A DNA stretch of 64,000 nt from Saccopteryx bilineata (Eukaryota; Chordata; Mammalia; Chiroptera; Emballonuridae), in the NCBI RefSeq assembly GCF_036850765.1, contig NC_089490.1, forward strand, positions 295,970,982 through 296,034,981, in the 5' to 3' direction. Each line of letters starts with the position of its first letter. The first letter of the stretch is position 1. Below, piece after piece: positions 43,781-56,065 of this stretch. Below the pieces are notes generated by a model. The model searched no databases. It was not told where the DNA came from and saw nothing but the letters and a program-made list of their open reading frames with translations. The translations under genes and the position numbers were made by a program.

Positions 43781-43883
43781 CTATTAATGCTTCAAAACAA
43801 TTAGCCATTGCATGTCGAAGATCTGATTCTCTACAAAGGTCAGGTCCATGGGCATAAAGCATAAATCGATCCAGCTCGAGTTT
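43781..43883 (-). CDS. DROSHA: DROSHA exon (RIIIDa, N1042 and E1045)
   Basis: A 103-nt exon encoding K1015-I1048 and the first base of G1049. It reads KLELDRFMLYAHGPDLCRES then DLRHAMANCFEALI. N1042 and E1045 are the second half of the RIIIDa metal site; RIIIDa cuts the 3' strand of the hairpin. Acceptor TTATAG and donor GTAATT are somewhat weak but conserved in phase. Confidence 0.96.
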
Positions 43884-46384
43884 CTATAAAATTCAAAATG
43901 ACAAAGACAGAATTTGGCAAAAAATCATAACTATAGTAACTCAAACTCCTAGGGGTAAAGGGTGATGGTTACAAAATAACTGACCTCTGTCAGTATATTA
44001 AGAAAGTTCAGTCTACCATTTTCTAGGAGCTCTTACATAGGGTTCAGCACTGACAGACCTTAACTTTCCCCCAAGCAGGCTTCTATAAACTCCATGTTAG
44101 GTTCAGACCAAGTACTAGCCAAACTGGAATAAGACTTCACTAAAAGACTGTGGGTTCACCCAATATGTCCGGGGAGACACAAACCCAACCCAAAGTTAAC
44201 CTCTTTGATTCCAGTTACGTGGCACTGATGATGTTGGTACCATACAGAACAGATTTTCATGTGGTGAGTAAATGGGGACCCCCAGAAGACTTCAAAATGC
44301 CTTATATCTCTAAATCTTTTCTTTCAAACTTGGCAAGGAATTGGGGGTTCCTATATCCTTGTACTTGTGCCCCCTTTCTGAGCTCTCCACATTCACATTT
44401 TGAAGGCTCAGTAAGATCTTCTCAGCAATGAGTTAGATTTATTTTAACAGCTCTGGGAATATTTTTTGTAATGAATTATGTTTCCTTATTTTATTTGTCC
44501 TTAGAAAAATTTAAAACCAAATTTGTGGCCCAGTTCTAGAAATTGTGTAGGACTTATAAATACATCTGTGTATACTGACTTTACCTCTCCCTTCATTTTA
44601 CCCTTTGAGTAAAGACTATTGACTCTTTTCTCTTTACCTTGAGTTCAGTATCTACTTATCTCTTATCCTATTGTATTATAATACACAAATGATTCAAGTC
44701 CCTTTAGAACTAGAAAGAGAATGTACTTCTGAGAATACAACTTCTGAGATTAAATTAAATAGAAATCACAAGTCTTTCCATAAAAGGAGACACAATATTG
44801 CATAAGCAGGTACTAAATCTGTTTCCATTACCATGTAATTCAATTCAATAAATACTTACTAAGCAGTAACATGCCGTGCAACATGGAACAAGACACAAGT
44901 CAATGAACATCCCCACAATACAAGTCTCAGATAAAAGATACGTAGATTATGTATATTTTAGTATGTGTGTTAAAAATATCCATATCTATTTATACTGGAA
45001 AAAGACAGAGACAATAAAAACAAAACATATGCTCTCAGTATTTTGTATTGCTAGGAATTCATGAGTATAAAATATACCCAAATGAGAGTTTTGACTACCA
45101 CATATGCAACAGTAGATAACATCTCTTAAAAAAGTGATCCCCAAGTACAAGAGTTTATTCTAGAATATGTAAATTTCATCTGTTTCACAACTTCACTGGA
45201 AAAATCCAATTGTTTGCTATCTCTGGAGCCCTACTTGAGGGTAGACTGCAAGCCACATTTCATATTATAAACAACTATTTTGGAATACTACGAATTTTCC
45301 AACTTCTCATAAACACTGCTGTATATCCTTATTTTTTTATGTATGCATTAGTGAAACTTTTAAAAAGAAGAGTGGTATTCAGTTATGCATGTGGGGTAAA
45401 ATGTTCATTTGTCTGAATAGTTATCTTAGAGTCACCAGTCAGTTCTCAAAGGGGCCAGCAGGCCTCCATCTGCTTAAGCCCCACTGGTCTAGACCGAAGA
45501 GCAAACCAGCACTGCCCTGGGTGGAGCAGACAGGTGCTGCGTGCTACGGCAATGGGGGTGTTGGTGTGGAGGAAAACCAAACAGAAATCCCTGAAGGGAG
45601 AAAGTGGCCACCCCTTCTACCTCATGGTCTTGCAAAGCACCCAGCCTGTTACTTAGCAGCTTCTGTTTTCACACTAGGGCAATCCCCCACACTTTGTAAA
45701 CACATTTTAAAAAAAAACAATTACGCAATTCCATTATATCTAAAACTACAAAGAAAACAATGGCAGAGGGAGATAATCTATTAATGTTATTTCCAATGGA
45801 CATTCATGTGGACTACTAGGAAGCCGCTTGACAGTTTAATCAACTTCACACTGAAGCAGTTTTACTGAGACTTGTGGAACTGTATTCACTGTGAGGCTGC
45901 TAAAACCAAGTTAGCATACGTGTTGCCTACAGTTTCCATTAAGGTATCATTATCTCCACTCTCAAATGCCACTAAAGCTGGGGGAGAGCCTCCTGCTGTA
46001 GCTACAACGATGCTGCTACAGAAAAGGAAACAACGCACTCACTAACACAAACACCAGGCGATAAAATGAACATTTTGAATGTAATTAATGCCTTGGCAAG
46101 ATCAAATTACGGTCAGCCACAAACTAGAATGGGTTTTACATGGTTATTTCTATCAAATTCCAACATTTATATCAAAATGAAGAAAACAATAAAACTTACT
46201 TAAGGTAAACACCAAGGACAACTCACAAAAGCCTTTTCAGCAGATCATCAGTGTGCGGGGATTTAAGAGCCACAATCTCCCCTACTACTGAATGAATCCA
46301 CAGGTCAAGAAAATGCAATGATTTTTAATGAAAACAGTGGTAGCTGCAATAAAAACTACCTCCTTCTAATTCATTTATATGTTT

Positions 46385-46590
46385 GAGTGATTACCCTGAT
46401 GACCAGGCACTGTGCCACGCCTTTATAAACCAAATCATTAAACTGAAAAGATAATTCATGTGGTTCCCACAGCTTCTCTGTGTGGCAAGTGCTAACACCG
46501 TCTCCATTTACAGATGAGAGAGCAGAGGCTTGGAGAAGAAAAGAACAATTCGTCCATGGTCCCCCACTCTGTCAGAGGGCAGTGCCCGTG
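46385..46590 (+). mobile_element. MIR/L2-type remnant
   Basis: 'ccaggcactgtgccacgcc' and 'ctccatttacagatgagagagcagaggcttgga' are typical of MIR or L2 3' ends. Confidence 0.5.
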
Positions 46591-47051
46591 TTCTTTCTGT
46601 TATGATTTATTATAATAAAGGCACACACAGATAGGAACATCAACTGAGATGACATAAGAAAAACCTAAATCTTAATTGATGAAATCTGTAATTCTAAGGG
46701 ATCCTTTAAGATCTATAAAGTATCCCCTATGGACATAAATGATATAAATGGTCTGGACAATTATGTCCAAAGCTGTAATTCTGCTTGTTAGAGTACATGA
46801 AAAACACATGTAATAAAAAAATATTACACAAAGGGAAAATACAAAAAGTTCATTTCTTTTGTCTGCTCTCATGTTCCTTTTCCCCAAATGTTCATGCACA
46901 TTTGTCAAAATTTTCCCCTTTTGTTATAGTTTCCTCACCGTGGAGTTCATTAGCTGCTGGTGAAACTCACAAAAGTATTATATCCTTAAAACCCAAACAA
47001 AAAAATCCTTCCTGGTCTATAAAATATTAAACCCTAAATATATGCTAAAGC

Positions 47052-47180
47052 CATGATGGGGAACCTTTTTATAAAAACCGCCCACTTTGCAGTGCTGGTC
47101 AACCTGGTCCCTCCCGCCCACTAGTGGGCGTTCCAGTTTTGATGGTGGGCGGTAGTGGAGCAACCAAACTGCGCCATCAC
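47052..47180. mobile_element. Rearranged hAT, relative of 25395-25685
   Basis: 47052-47091 resembles the left end of the 25395 element ('aacctttttat...accgcccacttt'), while 47092-47170 is the reverse of its right end, starting exactly at its terminal CAGTGCTGGTCAACC. The two halves are therefore in inverted arrangement. It lies about 100 bp past the donor of the 47284-47383 exon. Confidence 0.7.
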
Positions 47181-47283
47181 GGTGCTAATGGTGCTAAAGG
47201 GTTACTTTTTCAAATGAAAAATCATGCACAGACTGAAGGAGAGATGGTCAGGCTTCCCTCCTGTGCTCTCAATGTGGCTGTAC

Positions 47284-47383
47284 CTTCGCTAGCATGGCGA
47301 GGTGCTGATTCTGAACAATGGCAGTCCGGTAAGTTGCTAAGCCTCCTTCTTCCAGACTAGGGAACAAATAGTACAGATGGACA
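47284..47383 (-). CDS. DROSHA: DROSHA exon (RIIIDa middle)
   Basis: A 100-nt exon encoding the last base of S981 and V982-K1014. It reads VHLYYLFPSLEEGGLATYRT then AIVQNQHLAMLAK, the RIIIDa helices between the two halves of the metal site. Acceptor TTTTTGCAG (rc of 47384-47392) is strong; the donor is GTACAG. Confidence 0.96.
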
Positions 47384-48711
47384 CTGCAAAAAGAGCCCAG
47401 AAATAAATATGCATTAGAACATTTCATCTGTAGCTCTGAGTCACAAAACTAGGCCGGGCATAAAGGCTCAGCGCAAAAGATACCAGCTGAATTGAACCAA
47501 ACCTAAAGGGTCTGACTAAAGTCTTCAAAAGTTAAATAGAAAGCACTATATACCTGAATGTGCCAAAACCCAAACAGCACATTTCACTCATATTTTCACC
47601 TTTTTTTTTTTTCTGTTAAAAAGTGCCTCTGGGCCTTGGCCGGTTGGTTCAGTGGTAGAGTGTTGGCCTGGCAGTGTGGAAGTCCCGGGTTCAATTCCTG
47701 GTCAGGGTACTCGGGAGAAGCAACCATATGCTTCTTCATCCTCCCCCTCCTTCTCCTTTTCTCCGGTTGGGCTCTGAGTGGCCCCTGAAGAGAAGCCCAG
47801 AAAGCCCTGGGCAGGGCAGCAGTGGAGGCACATTCTTCACAAGGACAGACAGGGACAGGAATAGAACTGAGAGTGGCACTTGTGGCCGGTTGGACTGTAA
47901 GAACGAGCCTACAGGAGCTGATCAGGACAGTGTGGGAACGGGAAAAAGGCCCACAGAACACGTTGGGACCACAGGAGCCACTGATGTCCCCTCACTCTCA
48001 CACCAGCTGTTCAGGTCCACCAAGCTTGTTTAGTCCTATCGTGTCTGGTGAGAGCAGCTTTAGGGAGCAACCCCACTGGCTCATTATGTCCTTCTTGGGA
48101 GAAAAAAGGTGACCTAAACAATAAAAATAGCTCAAGACAGTTGTAAGAAAAGCATGTGTTATATATCCTTTAAAGGAAAAATTACGTGAATATGAAAAAA
48201 CAAAACACACTTTCCTGCCCCTACGTTCAAATTAAGGACCCTAAAATGCATCTGGGGAGAACACACACACATGCACACACATCAAATCTTGTCATTAAAA
48301 TTACTTGTAAGCTTTACTTCCCTTGAGATCAGAAAGAGTGAGAAAGGGATCAAAGACAAATCCTAGAAAATGAAATGACATTTTAAAATATCATCCCTTT
48401 CTTTACAAATTGAATATAAGCTCTGAAGCATCTAGACCAAGGCAGGCTGATCTCTTGTGGCTGTAGCAACTTGAACATAAACTTGACAGGACAGAGACAC
48501 CAGCCTTTCATCTTGTAATCTTGCTCATTACAGCAACAGTGAGTGCAAGTTATCAGGGCAAGAGCCACAGACATGTGGCTTTTAAGCTCCACAGCAGAGA
48601 CAAAATACAAGATGTTTCAATGGCTTATTTGACTAATTACAAAGAAGGCAATGTATTAAGTATGTTACTTACAAAATGTAATTACTGGGGAAGAGTAGAA
48701 AGCCTCCTTAC
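47384..48711 (-). other. DROSHA: DROSHA intron, 1.3 kb
   Basis: Donor GTAAG (rc of 48707-48711). It holds one truncated SINE (47633-47760). The following 47765-48000, which is purine-rich and partly open in two frames, is unrecognised. Confidence 0.9.
47633..47760 (+). mobile_element. Rhin-1-like SINE, 3'-truncated or diverged
   Basis: The head 'ggccttggccggttggttcagtggtagag' and B-box GGTTCAATTCC are clear, and the 'gagaagcaaccatatgcttctt' block follows; the normal 3' half is not recognisable. Confidence 0.8.
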
Positions 48712-48771
48712 CTGGTTAGAAATTCAACAACAGCATCACCCAGGAACTCCAACCGTTCATTGTGATTAATC
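48712..48771 (-). CDS. DROSHA: DROSHA exon (RIIIDa signature, E969 and D973)
   Basis: A 60-nt exon encoding the end of R961, I962-T980 and two bases of S981 (INHNERLEFLGDAVVEFLT). NERLEFLGDA is the RNase III signature of RIIIDa, with E969 and D973 as metal ligands. Acceptor CCTCTAG and donor GTAAG are good. It is the most upstream DROSHA exon found in the window. Confidence 0.97.
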
Positions 48772-48865
48772 CTAGAGGAAAATTTTAAAAATCACTTAAA
48801 ATAGCAGGCATTTACATCCCCTCCCTCTCTCCTCAAAGAAAGAACACATGAGGGTTAGCTCCTTT

Positions 48866-49032
48866 AATTTTTTTTTCTTAGAGAGGAAGTGAGAGAGAAA
48901 CATAGATTTGTTGTTTCATTTATTTACACATTCATTGATTGATTCTTGTATGTGCCCTGACCAGGAACCAAATCCGCAACCTTAGTGCCTCAGAACAATG
49001 TTCTAACCAACTGAACTACCCAGCCAGAGCTT
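48866..49032 (-). mobile_element. Old tRNA-derived SINE (Ves-like)
   Basis: Minus-strand head 'gctctggctgggtagttcagttggtt' and a short body, with near-identical flanks 'gagggttagctccttt' (48850-48865) and 'gagggtagctccttt' (49033-49047). Confidence 0.8.
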
Positions 49033-52000
49033 GAGGGTAGCTCCTTTGATAACAAAAACACCTTACCTTGTTCCTTTTAATCAAAAGCACTGAGTGCCAT
49101 CTTAGCCCCCTGGGAAAGTGAGGGGACATTCCCTCCCACCAAGGGGTGCAGGCTTTCCAACCTAGGGGCTTCCTTCCCCTAGGAATCAGATTTAAAGTGA
49201 GGAGGCAGCATCCTAACAATCATGAAGCGTTCTACACAGCTGCAGGTAGACAAGAGAAGGGAGAATGTGTTCTAGTGAGAGTTGGAACTGCACACTGAAA
49301 AATCAGTTCAGGGACAATGTTCTGAGGACAGCTTCCCACTGCCCGAACTCTAGCCTGCATGGTGTTTCAGTCCCACTATGCTGTAGTGTCCCAGCTATGT
49401 GCTGGGCTCCTGCTTCACAGCTGCCTCATGCCCTCTAAGAAGGGCCCCCCAAACGCTCAGGGCTGATGCTTGGCGGCTCTCTGCCGCCTGCAGCTTTCCG
49501 CTCTGTCCTGGGCAAGGACCACGCTGACAACATGCTTGACCTTCCAGGGCCAGCAAAATGCTCACTTCTCTATGCACCTATGAGAGCTGGGATTTGGAAG
49601 CTGAGAAAAAGAAAAGAATAAAGGTCAAAGTCTAGACTTCGTCTTAGTAGCTGGGCAAAAACAGCTGCATTTACTGCAAGGGGAAGACCAAAAGCAGAAA
49701 AGGTCTGAGGAGAGGCAAGCGCTGCATTCTAGACATGCCTGCTCGAAAAGGCCAGAGTGCCCACACCCAAGTGAAGAGATGTGTTAACGTGCTGTTCCCG
49801 GGCATGGACAAAGCTGGTAAGAAGTCTCTTCGAGTGTGGCCACATTCAGACAGGATTTCAGGCGAAGGGGCCAGGCGGCACTGCCTAGGGAGAGATCGCG
49901 TCTAGAGGAAAGGGGGCCTCCGCTGGAGCCCGGGGAGGGCACAGCTGAGGTCAAGCAGAAGGGAAGCCGGTGAAGGAGGAGGACAGGCCAGGCAGGTGGA
50001 AGGGAGGCCAGCGGCATCCTCTAGCTGAAGGGAGGAACATGTCTCCAGAAAGAAACATACAAGTATGGTGAGAAGCAGCAGCAGACGCCACTGATGGGCA
50101 ATCTCTTTGGGTCATGGGCACAAACCTGCCTCTGACCGGAGTAGGCTGGGGTCTAGTGAGTTATCTAAAGCCATAAATGAGAAGAATCTGAGTACCTGCT
50201 TCAGTGCTAGCTGCAGAAGGAGAAAATACGGGGTTTGGGGCTGAGTAACGAGAGGAAACCAGAAAGAACAGTGACAACGGTAAGGAGGCAAAGAGGGCAG
50301 GCCGAGCCCCCGGGCCAGAGCAAGGACAGCAGGGCACAGGCCTGAGAGCAGCTCGCCTCCCGACTCCAGGAGCTTCCTTAAACACCCTGGACACGGACCC
50401 TTGGCGCCCCCCAAATTCAGTAACTGACTATCAAGTCTGAACCTGTCTGGCCTTTTAAGCCACTCTTTATCTAGTGCCACTGTACCCACCCATTTTTATC
50501 TGCTTGCAACAGCAAGTTAGAACCCTAAGGTGACCAACATGGGCTCTGGCCCTGACACACGCCACCCCTTCTCCCGCACACGTTCCCTCTGCTGTCCCTG
50601 CTCGTTCCCAAGGTCAGCTGGGAGGCCTGCCCAGTTACAAGGGCTCTCAGGGCTGCGGGCTCATCCACTCCACCATCCCCACACTTACCACTCAATTTAA
50701 GACAAAATTACAAATATTTTTTTGTTGTTGTCTGTTTCGTGGGTTCCAGTTTAGTTTCCCTATTTAAGTCTTCCTACAGTTTCAATATATGTAAAACAGT
50801 TTTTTAAATTTGTAGATTAAATGACCATTGTCTACCAAATCATCTACCTGGCATTTTGAGTTCTATTTTATATTTTTGACATATCTCATAAGTTCAATTT
50901 TATATTATTTGACATATCTCACACATAAGAGTATGACATATCTCATAGTCCTCTACTGTACCACCCCTACACTTTGGAACTTTAAAGGGAACATCAATGT
51001 AAAAGGAGAAAACTATAAAGATCTGAGCAACAAAGAAGCAATTCTGAACACTCATTTCAATGTATGGCCTTTACTTATATGAAAAAGGCATTCTGGAAGA
51101 CAGTTAATAGCCAATAATGGGAAATGGGGGGGAAAAAGAAAGAAAAATGTATAGCTACTGTTAAGAATTCTTTATCTAAAAGTTTAACAAAAAAGAAAAG
51201 AAAACAAGCATTAGGCCATAAAACAGTAGCAAATGTTTTGTTCCTTCTCCCATTATTTATACTTTCCTTGCTCACCGTCATTATAAATACAAGCGAGCTC
51301 CAAGATGAGACGTTTACCGAGCAGCAAGCTCTCCATTTGTTTTTGAGAACGGAATCAACAGAGGCATTATGAAATCTAGATTAACTGTAACATTTATATA
51401 ACACATTTGCTCTGAGGAATTCAAAGCACTTTTATACAAGAATCCTTGTAACAGTAATTACTGTAAGATGTCATTTACTTCATGGAAAACCATTTTGAAT
51501 TTGAGCAAAGTCCAAGGGTAACTGCTAGAATGACAGTATGGAATACATTTCTCTTTGCCTTCAAAGCCCCAAGCAGTAACTGGTAGAGTAGAGCAAGAAA
51601 GGACCTTAGAGCTCAGTTGAATCTTCTACCCAATTCAGAAATCCCTTCTATTTATTATATCCATCTGCCTACACACTTGGGGGAGTGGAGGTCACAGGGT
51701 TCTAGATCTGAGACCCACTGGAGCCATGGATCCCAGGTCATACATCTTTGGGATTTAACTTGAAACATTTAAGTCAGTAAATCCACTCAGAGGAATTCAC
51801 ATATTTTAAATGCATACTGTTACTGTGTTTTCAATGCAAAATACTTGTGTATAACTGATTTAAAATACACTTAGCAATTAGCATTTCCTTAAACACACAG
51901 ACATTAATAAATAGTCTGTAGGTGCCTCTCTGTTGGTCCAATGGATTCTATGTTCTGTCTATCATTGATGCTACCAATCAAAACACAATAAACCAAGGCT

Positions 52001-52375
52001 GCTTGATTCCCTCATTTTTCCATTACCAGTCTTCTGGCCCCTCTTTCCCAAAGGTCTGACTGATAGTACATGGATTACTTAAATGCCACCAAATGCCTAA
52101 TCCTTCAGAGAACCTTTCTGTGGTAACATTTCATTGCTATTTGCACGAGTTAAATGTAACTGAAATTTATGAGGTTAAGCTCTCTAACACTTTAAAATTA
52201 TGGGTGGCATATTCATTTGAGATGATGTCACCATAAAAGTTCATTATTTTGCAGTTTTGATAGGCAGACAGGATTTTATTTATTAAGTTTGTCCTCATGA
52301 TTTTTGTATATCCTCGCTGATCCCAAATCAGAATAAATAAAATATTAACCAGCCATTTAAACCTCTGCTGATGGC

Positions 52376-52720
52376 ACCTGACCATTGGTGGCATAGTGGA
52401 TAGAGCATCAACCCAGGACAATGAGGTCCCAGGTTCGAAACCCCAAGGTCCTTGGCTTGAACACAGACTCATCTGGCTGGACTGTGAGGTCACTGACATG
52501 ATCACATGGTCACTGGCTTGAGTCCAAGGTCGCCGGCTTGAGCCCAAGGTCGCTGGCTTGAGCAAGGAGTCACTGGCTTGGCGGGAGCCCCCCCCCAATC
52601 AAGGCACATATGAGAAAGCAATCAATGAACAGCTAAGGTGCTGAAACTACAAGTTGATGCTTCTAATCTCTCTCCCTTACTTCCCCTCTTCCATCGCTCT
52701 GGCTTAAAGAAATAACAACA
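52376..52720 (+). mobile_element. tRNA-derived SINE, second family, diverged
   Basis: Same family as 8032-8371 ('ctcatctggct', 'ccaaggtcgctggcttgagc', 'aaggcacatatgagaaagcaatcaatgaac'). An extra run of 'ggtc(a/g)c(t/c)ggcttgag' units shows local expansion. Flanks AACCTCTGCTGATGGC and AACCTCTGGTGATGGC (one mismatch) at 52360-52375 and 52721-52736. Confidence 0.9.
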
Positions 52721-52827
52721 AACCTCTGGTGATGGCTCTGACCATGACACTTCTTTAATGCCCAGTCCCCCTATTGCTAGCCAAGTAAATAACCTTTGAT
52801 ACAAGTAATATCATGAGTAGCATTCCT

Positions 52828-52915
52828 TCCTTTAATAATCATTTGCTGAGGCCCTGCTCTGTGAAACACACTAGTTGCAATAGGAAAGGACATTTAAAGA
52901 GAAAAAATAGAAGAG
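52828..52915 (-). mobile_element. L2 3'-end remnant
   Basis: 'aataatcatttgctgaggccctgctctgtg' resembles the complement of an L2 3' end. Confidence 0.45.
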
Positions 52916-53839
52916 TAAGACCACTTACAAGAAGAAAATCAGCCCATCACATAATTACAATGCATGGGGGAACTAGAATATGCAGGTAGAGCAGATGCCT
53001 GCAGGGCTTGGGCAGGAAGTCACCAGGTTACAGCGCTCCACAGGCAGCTACACATGCCTGGTGGCCTTCGGGGAAGGGGGACAGCACACTCGACAGCACA
53101 GTAAATGCTTCTGGTGTCTCACTGGTCTGACTGGTGTGAGCGAGCCACAAGGAAAGACATACCTGGAAAAGCGGCCTAAGGCCAAGTTATGTACGTTGGG
53201 ACTGCCAGGTGGGGAGGTTCCAACTTACTCAGTAGGTGACAAGACGTCACAGAAAGCTCTCAACTAGAATCAAAGTCCAGAAACAGCAGGTGACTGGTGG
53301 CAGTGGGAAGGGGAGCCAGCAGATTTGGGCATTAATTATACTGCAGGTGGGCAGGGTGGGAGAAGCGGCTCTCAGGGGGACTAGGAGGAGTCGATCAAGA
53401 GCCCCTCCAGGCCTCTCCTCTGCCCGCCTGCTCGCCCAGCTCCCCTTTGCCATCAGTGCCAAAGACAGGGCTCCCAAACCACTTGCTGGCGCTCTCTCCC
53501 GCTCTCCTTTCTGAAGTCTGAAATTCTGAGCAAGCTTGCTTGGGAGAAGACATAACCACCGACACTTGTAATTTGATGGTGTTTGCTTCAAAGATATATA
53601 AACACTTCCAAGGAACAGAGACTACTGCATTCCATTTCATAATAGCAAACTAGGAAACCAATAGAGAGGGCAAATCCTTTCAAGTGAACTCCATTATTCA
53701 AGTGCATAGGATAAAAATGACCTAGAATCCCTAAACAACCACCAGGGCGATCCTAGCCCCACAGCAGTCTTGTGTGTATACTTTGTTTTTGCCCTTCACT
53801 GAAGCACTTAGCAGAGCCCCTCTGACAGCAGGACATTTA

Positions 53840-54275
53840 CCATATTTCCCCATGTGTAAGCACCCTTTTCCGAAAAATTTGGAGTCTAAAAACTGGGTGT
53901 GTCTTATACAGTGGTTGTAGATTTTTTTATTGCATTTCCTGCTTTTTCACACTTGTTCTCTTTGTGCTCATTGTTTCATACCTGGGTGAAAAGATCCTGG
54001 GATAATATCAAGATTGAGATCATTGTCAAGTCATTTAAGAAGTGTGGCATTTCAAATGCCATAGATGGAATTGAGGACGAGAAAAGATATGAAGAAAGTG
54101 ATTCATCATCAGACACAGATGGGGACAAGCTAATGGATGGGAGTTTTGACAGTGATAAGGAGTTGTATGAATTTTATGATGAATAAAACTTGAGTTCAAT
54201 AACTTTATGTAATACATTTTTTTTCAAATTTTGGGTCCCAAAATTAAGGAGCATCTTATACATGGGGAAATACGC
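53840..54275 (+). mobile_element. Pogo/Tigger-derived element with internal deletion
   Basis: Inverted ends 'ccatatttccccatgtgtaag' and (reversed) 'gcgtatttccccatgtataag', each next to a TA. Only 436 bp long but retains the last part of a transposase gene in frame, so it arose from a longer element by deletion of the middle. Confidence 0.8.
53899..54186 (+). pseudogene. C-terminal remnant of a pogo/Tigger transposase
   Basis: A frame of 95 codons whose last 55 read KSFKKCGISNAIDGIEDE, then an acidic serine-rich stretch (SDSSSDTDGD) and KELYEFYDE before TAA. SFxKCGISNAxDG is the C-terminal signature of Tigger-type (DDE/DDD pogo) transposases. The catalytic DDD domain and DNA-binding domain are missing. 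It is still open, which may be chance in so short a piece. It is on the strand opposite to DROSHA. Confidence 0.7.
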
Positions 54276-55116
54276 TATGTTTACAGCACTCTCACCCTAG
54301 TCCAGGTAGTCAGGCCTCCTAGTGACTGGAGCTTTGTCTCACTTGCCCTTGGATCACCTAAAATACCCACCAACTGCCTCAAACAGCAAAAGGCACTGGA
54401 TACATGTCTGTTCAATTACATTTGCATGAAGCTTCTTAGGTACAGCTCCCAGGGCTGTGCCCAGCTGGGGAAGGCTAGAGAGCAACACCCCAGCAGCTGC
54501 AGACCCAGCCAGGGGGCCGGAGGCCAGGACTCTCCCTGAAGAGCCAGAACCCTCCCTGAAGAGAAACTCCAGTCAGCTCCGCAAATAGATCAGAGACAGG
54601 ACAAGGGACTCTCAAAACCAGCACCAAAGGCCAGAAGTCAAAGGACACAAGAAATTATTTCTTCTCTGTCAACAGTAATCATTTTCAAAATGGGAAATTC
54701 AGGAATAACAGTTTTTCAGCTATCATTCCTGTTGCCATTGTAAGTAAGCCATCTCTGGAATAGAGCAAAAGAAAACATAAACCATGGGGTCTGAAAGTGC
54801 TATCGAAGACATTAATTTACATACCAGCAAGTGTAGTTGGGGCAGATGAAACAAAGACCATTTAAAGCTGGCCATACCAGCGATTAGGCACCTGATGTCA
54901 TTCAGTTTTCCGGGGTAATAAGGAGTTTACACAGGCCTAGCCCACTTCCTTCCCGGATTGTTCAGGGGCTCAAGGTCAAACAAAATGAGAATATTAATAC
55001 AGAAAAGTATCTTTTAAAATCAAGAAATAAAATAAGGAAAGCTAACATATCAACTTTCCAGCCTATTACATAAGGCCAGTATTATTCTCATGATTCCAAA
55101 CAAAAGCATACAGGAG

Positions 55117-55489
55117 GCCCTCGCTGGTTGGCCCAGTGGTAGAGCGTCGGCCTGGTGTGTGGAAATCCCGGGTTCGATTCCCAGCCAGGGTACACAGGAG
55201 AAGCGCCCATCTGCTTCTCCACCCTTCCCCCTCTCCTTTCTCTCTGTTTCTGCCTTCCCCTCCCACAGTCAAAGCTCCATTGAGCAAAGTTGGCCCGGGC
55301 GCTGAGGATGGCTCCATGGCCTCCACCTCAGGCGCTGGAATGGCTCTGGCCACAACGAAGCAATGGCCAGATGGGCAGAGCATCGCCCTCTGGTGGGCAT
55401 GCCAGGTGGATCCCGGTCGGGCACATGCGGGAGTCTGTCTCTCTGCTTTCCTGCTTCTTCTCACTTCAGAAAAATACCAAAAAAGAAAA
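55117..55489 (+). mobile_element. tRNA-derived bat SINE (Rhin-1-like)
   Basis: Head GCCCTCGCTGGTTGGCCCAG, B-box GGTTCGATTCC, usual body and A-rich tail. Flanks 'aaaagcatacagga' (55102-55115) and 'aaaagcatcacagga' (55490-55504) are near-identical. Confidence 0.92.
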
Positions 55490-55540
55490 AAAAGCATCAC
55501 AGGAAATTAAAGCTACAGAATTGTTTCTCTTATAGACACA

Positions 55541-56045
55541 AATCCTCAACACTAACAAATTTGCAGCATATAAAAAGGATTATACATGATGATCAAGTGG
55601 GATGTACCCCAAGAAAGCAAGGTTGGTTAAACACCCAAATATCAATTAACTAATACACCATATGAATAGAATAAATGAAAAATAACACACAATCATCTCA
55701 ATAAATGCAGAAAGGGCATTTGACAAAATTCAACACACGTTCATAATAAAAACATTACGCAATCTAGGAGGAGAAGGAAATGTCTTCAACCTGACAAAGG
55801 ACATCTAAGAAAAACGCAAAGCCAATACCATACTCAATGATGAAAGACTGAATGCTTTCGCCTTAATATTAGGAAAAAGACAAGCATCTGCTCTCTCCAC
55901 TTCCACTTAATATTGTATATAGTAAGGCTCTAGCCAGGGCAACAAGGTTAAGAAAAAGAAACAAAAGATATCCATACTGAAAAGGAAAAAGGAAAATTAT
56001 TTCTATTTGCATGTGATATAATTATATATATAGAATAGCCTAAGG
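55541..56045 (+). mobile_element. Older L1 ORF2 fragment (reverse transcriptase region)
   Basis: 'atacatgatgatcaagtggga', 'caatcatctcaataaatgcagaaagggcatttgacaaaattcaac' and 'ccaataccatactcaatgatg' parallel the RT part of L1 copy 2 (60040-60300) but are much more diverged, with stops. It is a separate, older L1 that abuts the 5' end of copy 2. Confidence 0.8.
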
Positions 56046-56055
56046 AGAGGAGAGA

Positions 56056-56065
56056 CAAGATGGCG
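56056..56065 (+). promoter_or_regulatory. YY1-type motif at L1 start
   Basis: CAAGATGGCG, same offset from the element start as in copy 1, followed by a CpG-rich 5' UTR that probably served as the internal promoter. Confidence 0.6.

Larger units (their letters stand above)
43884..47283 (-). other. DROSHA: DROSHA intron, 3.4 kb
   Basis: Donor GTACAG (rc of 47278-47283), an unusual donor. It holds an L2/MIR piece (46385-46590) and a rearranged hAT (47052-47180). 43900-46380 shows nothing I recognise; frames at 44150-44431 and 45389-45784 lack support. Confidence 0.88.

Noticed and set aside
47765..48000. Partly open, purine-rich stretch after a SINE head
   Set aside because: Considered as an exon or pseudogene; no consistent frame, no splice sites in phase with DROSHA and no family resemblance.
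50112..50489. 125-codon open frame on the minus strand
   Set aside because: No domain, no splice signals, low-complexity Leu/Pro/Ser composition; probably chance in a GC-rich intron stretch.
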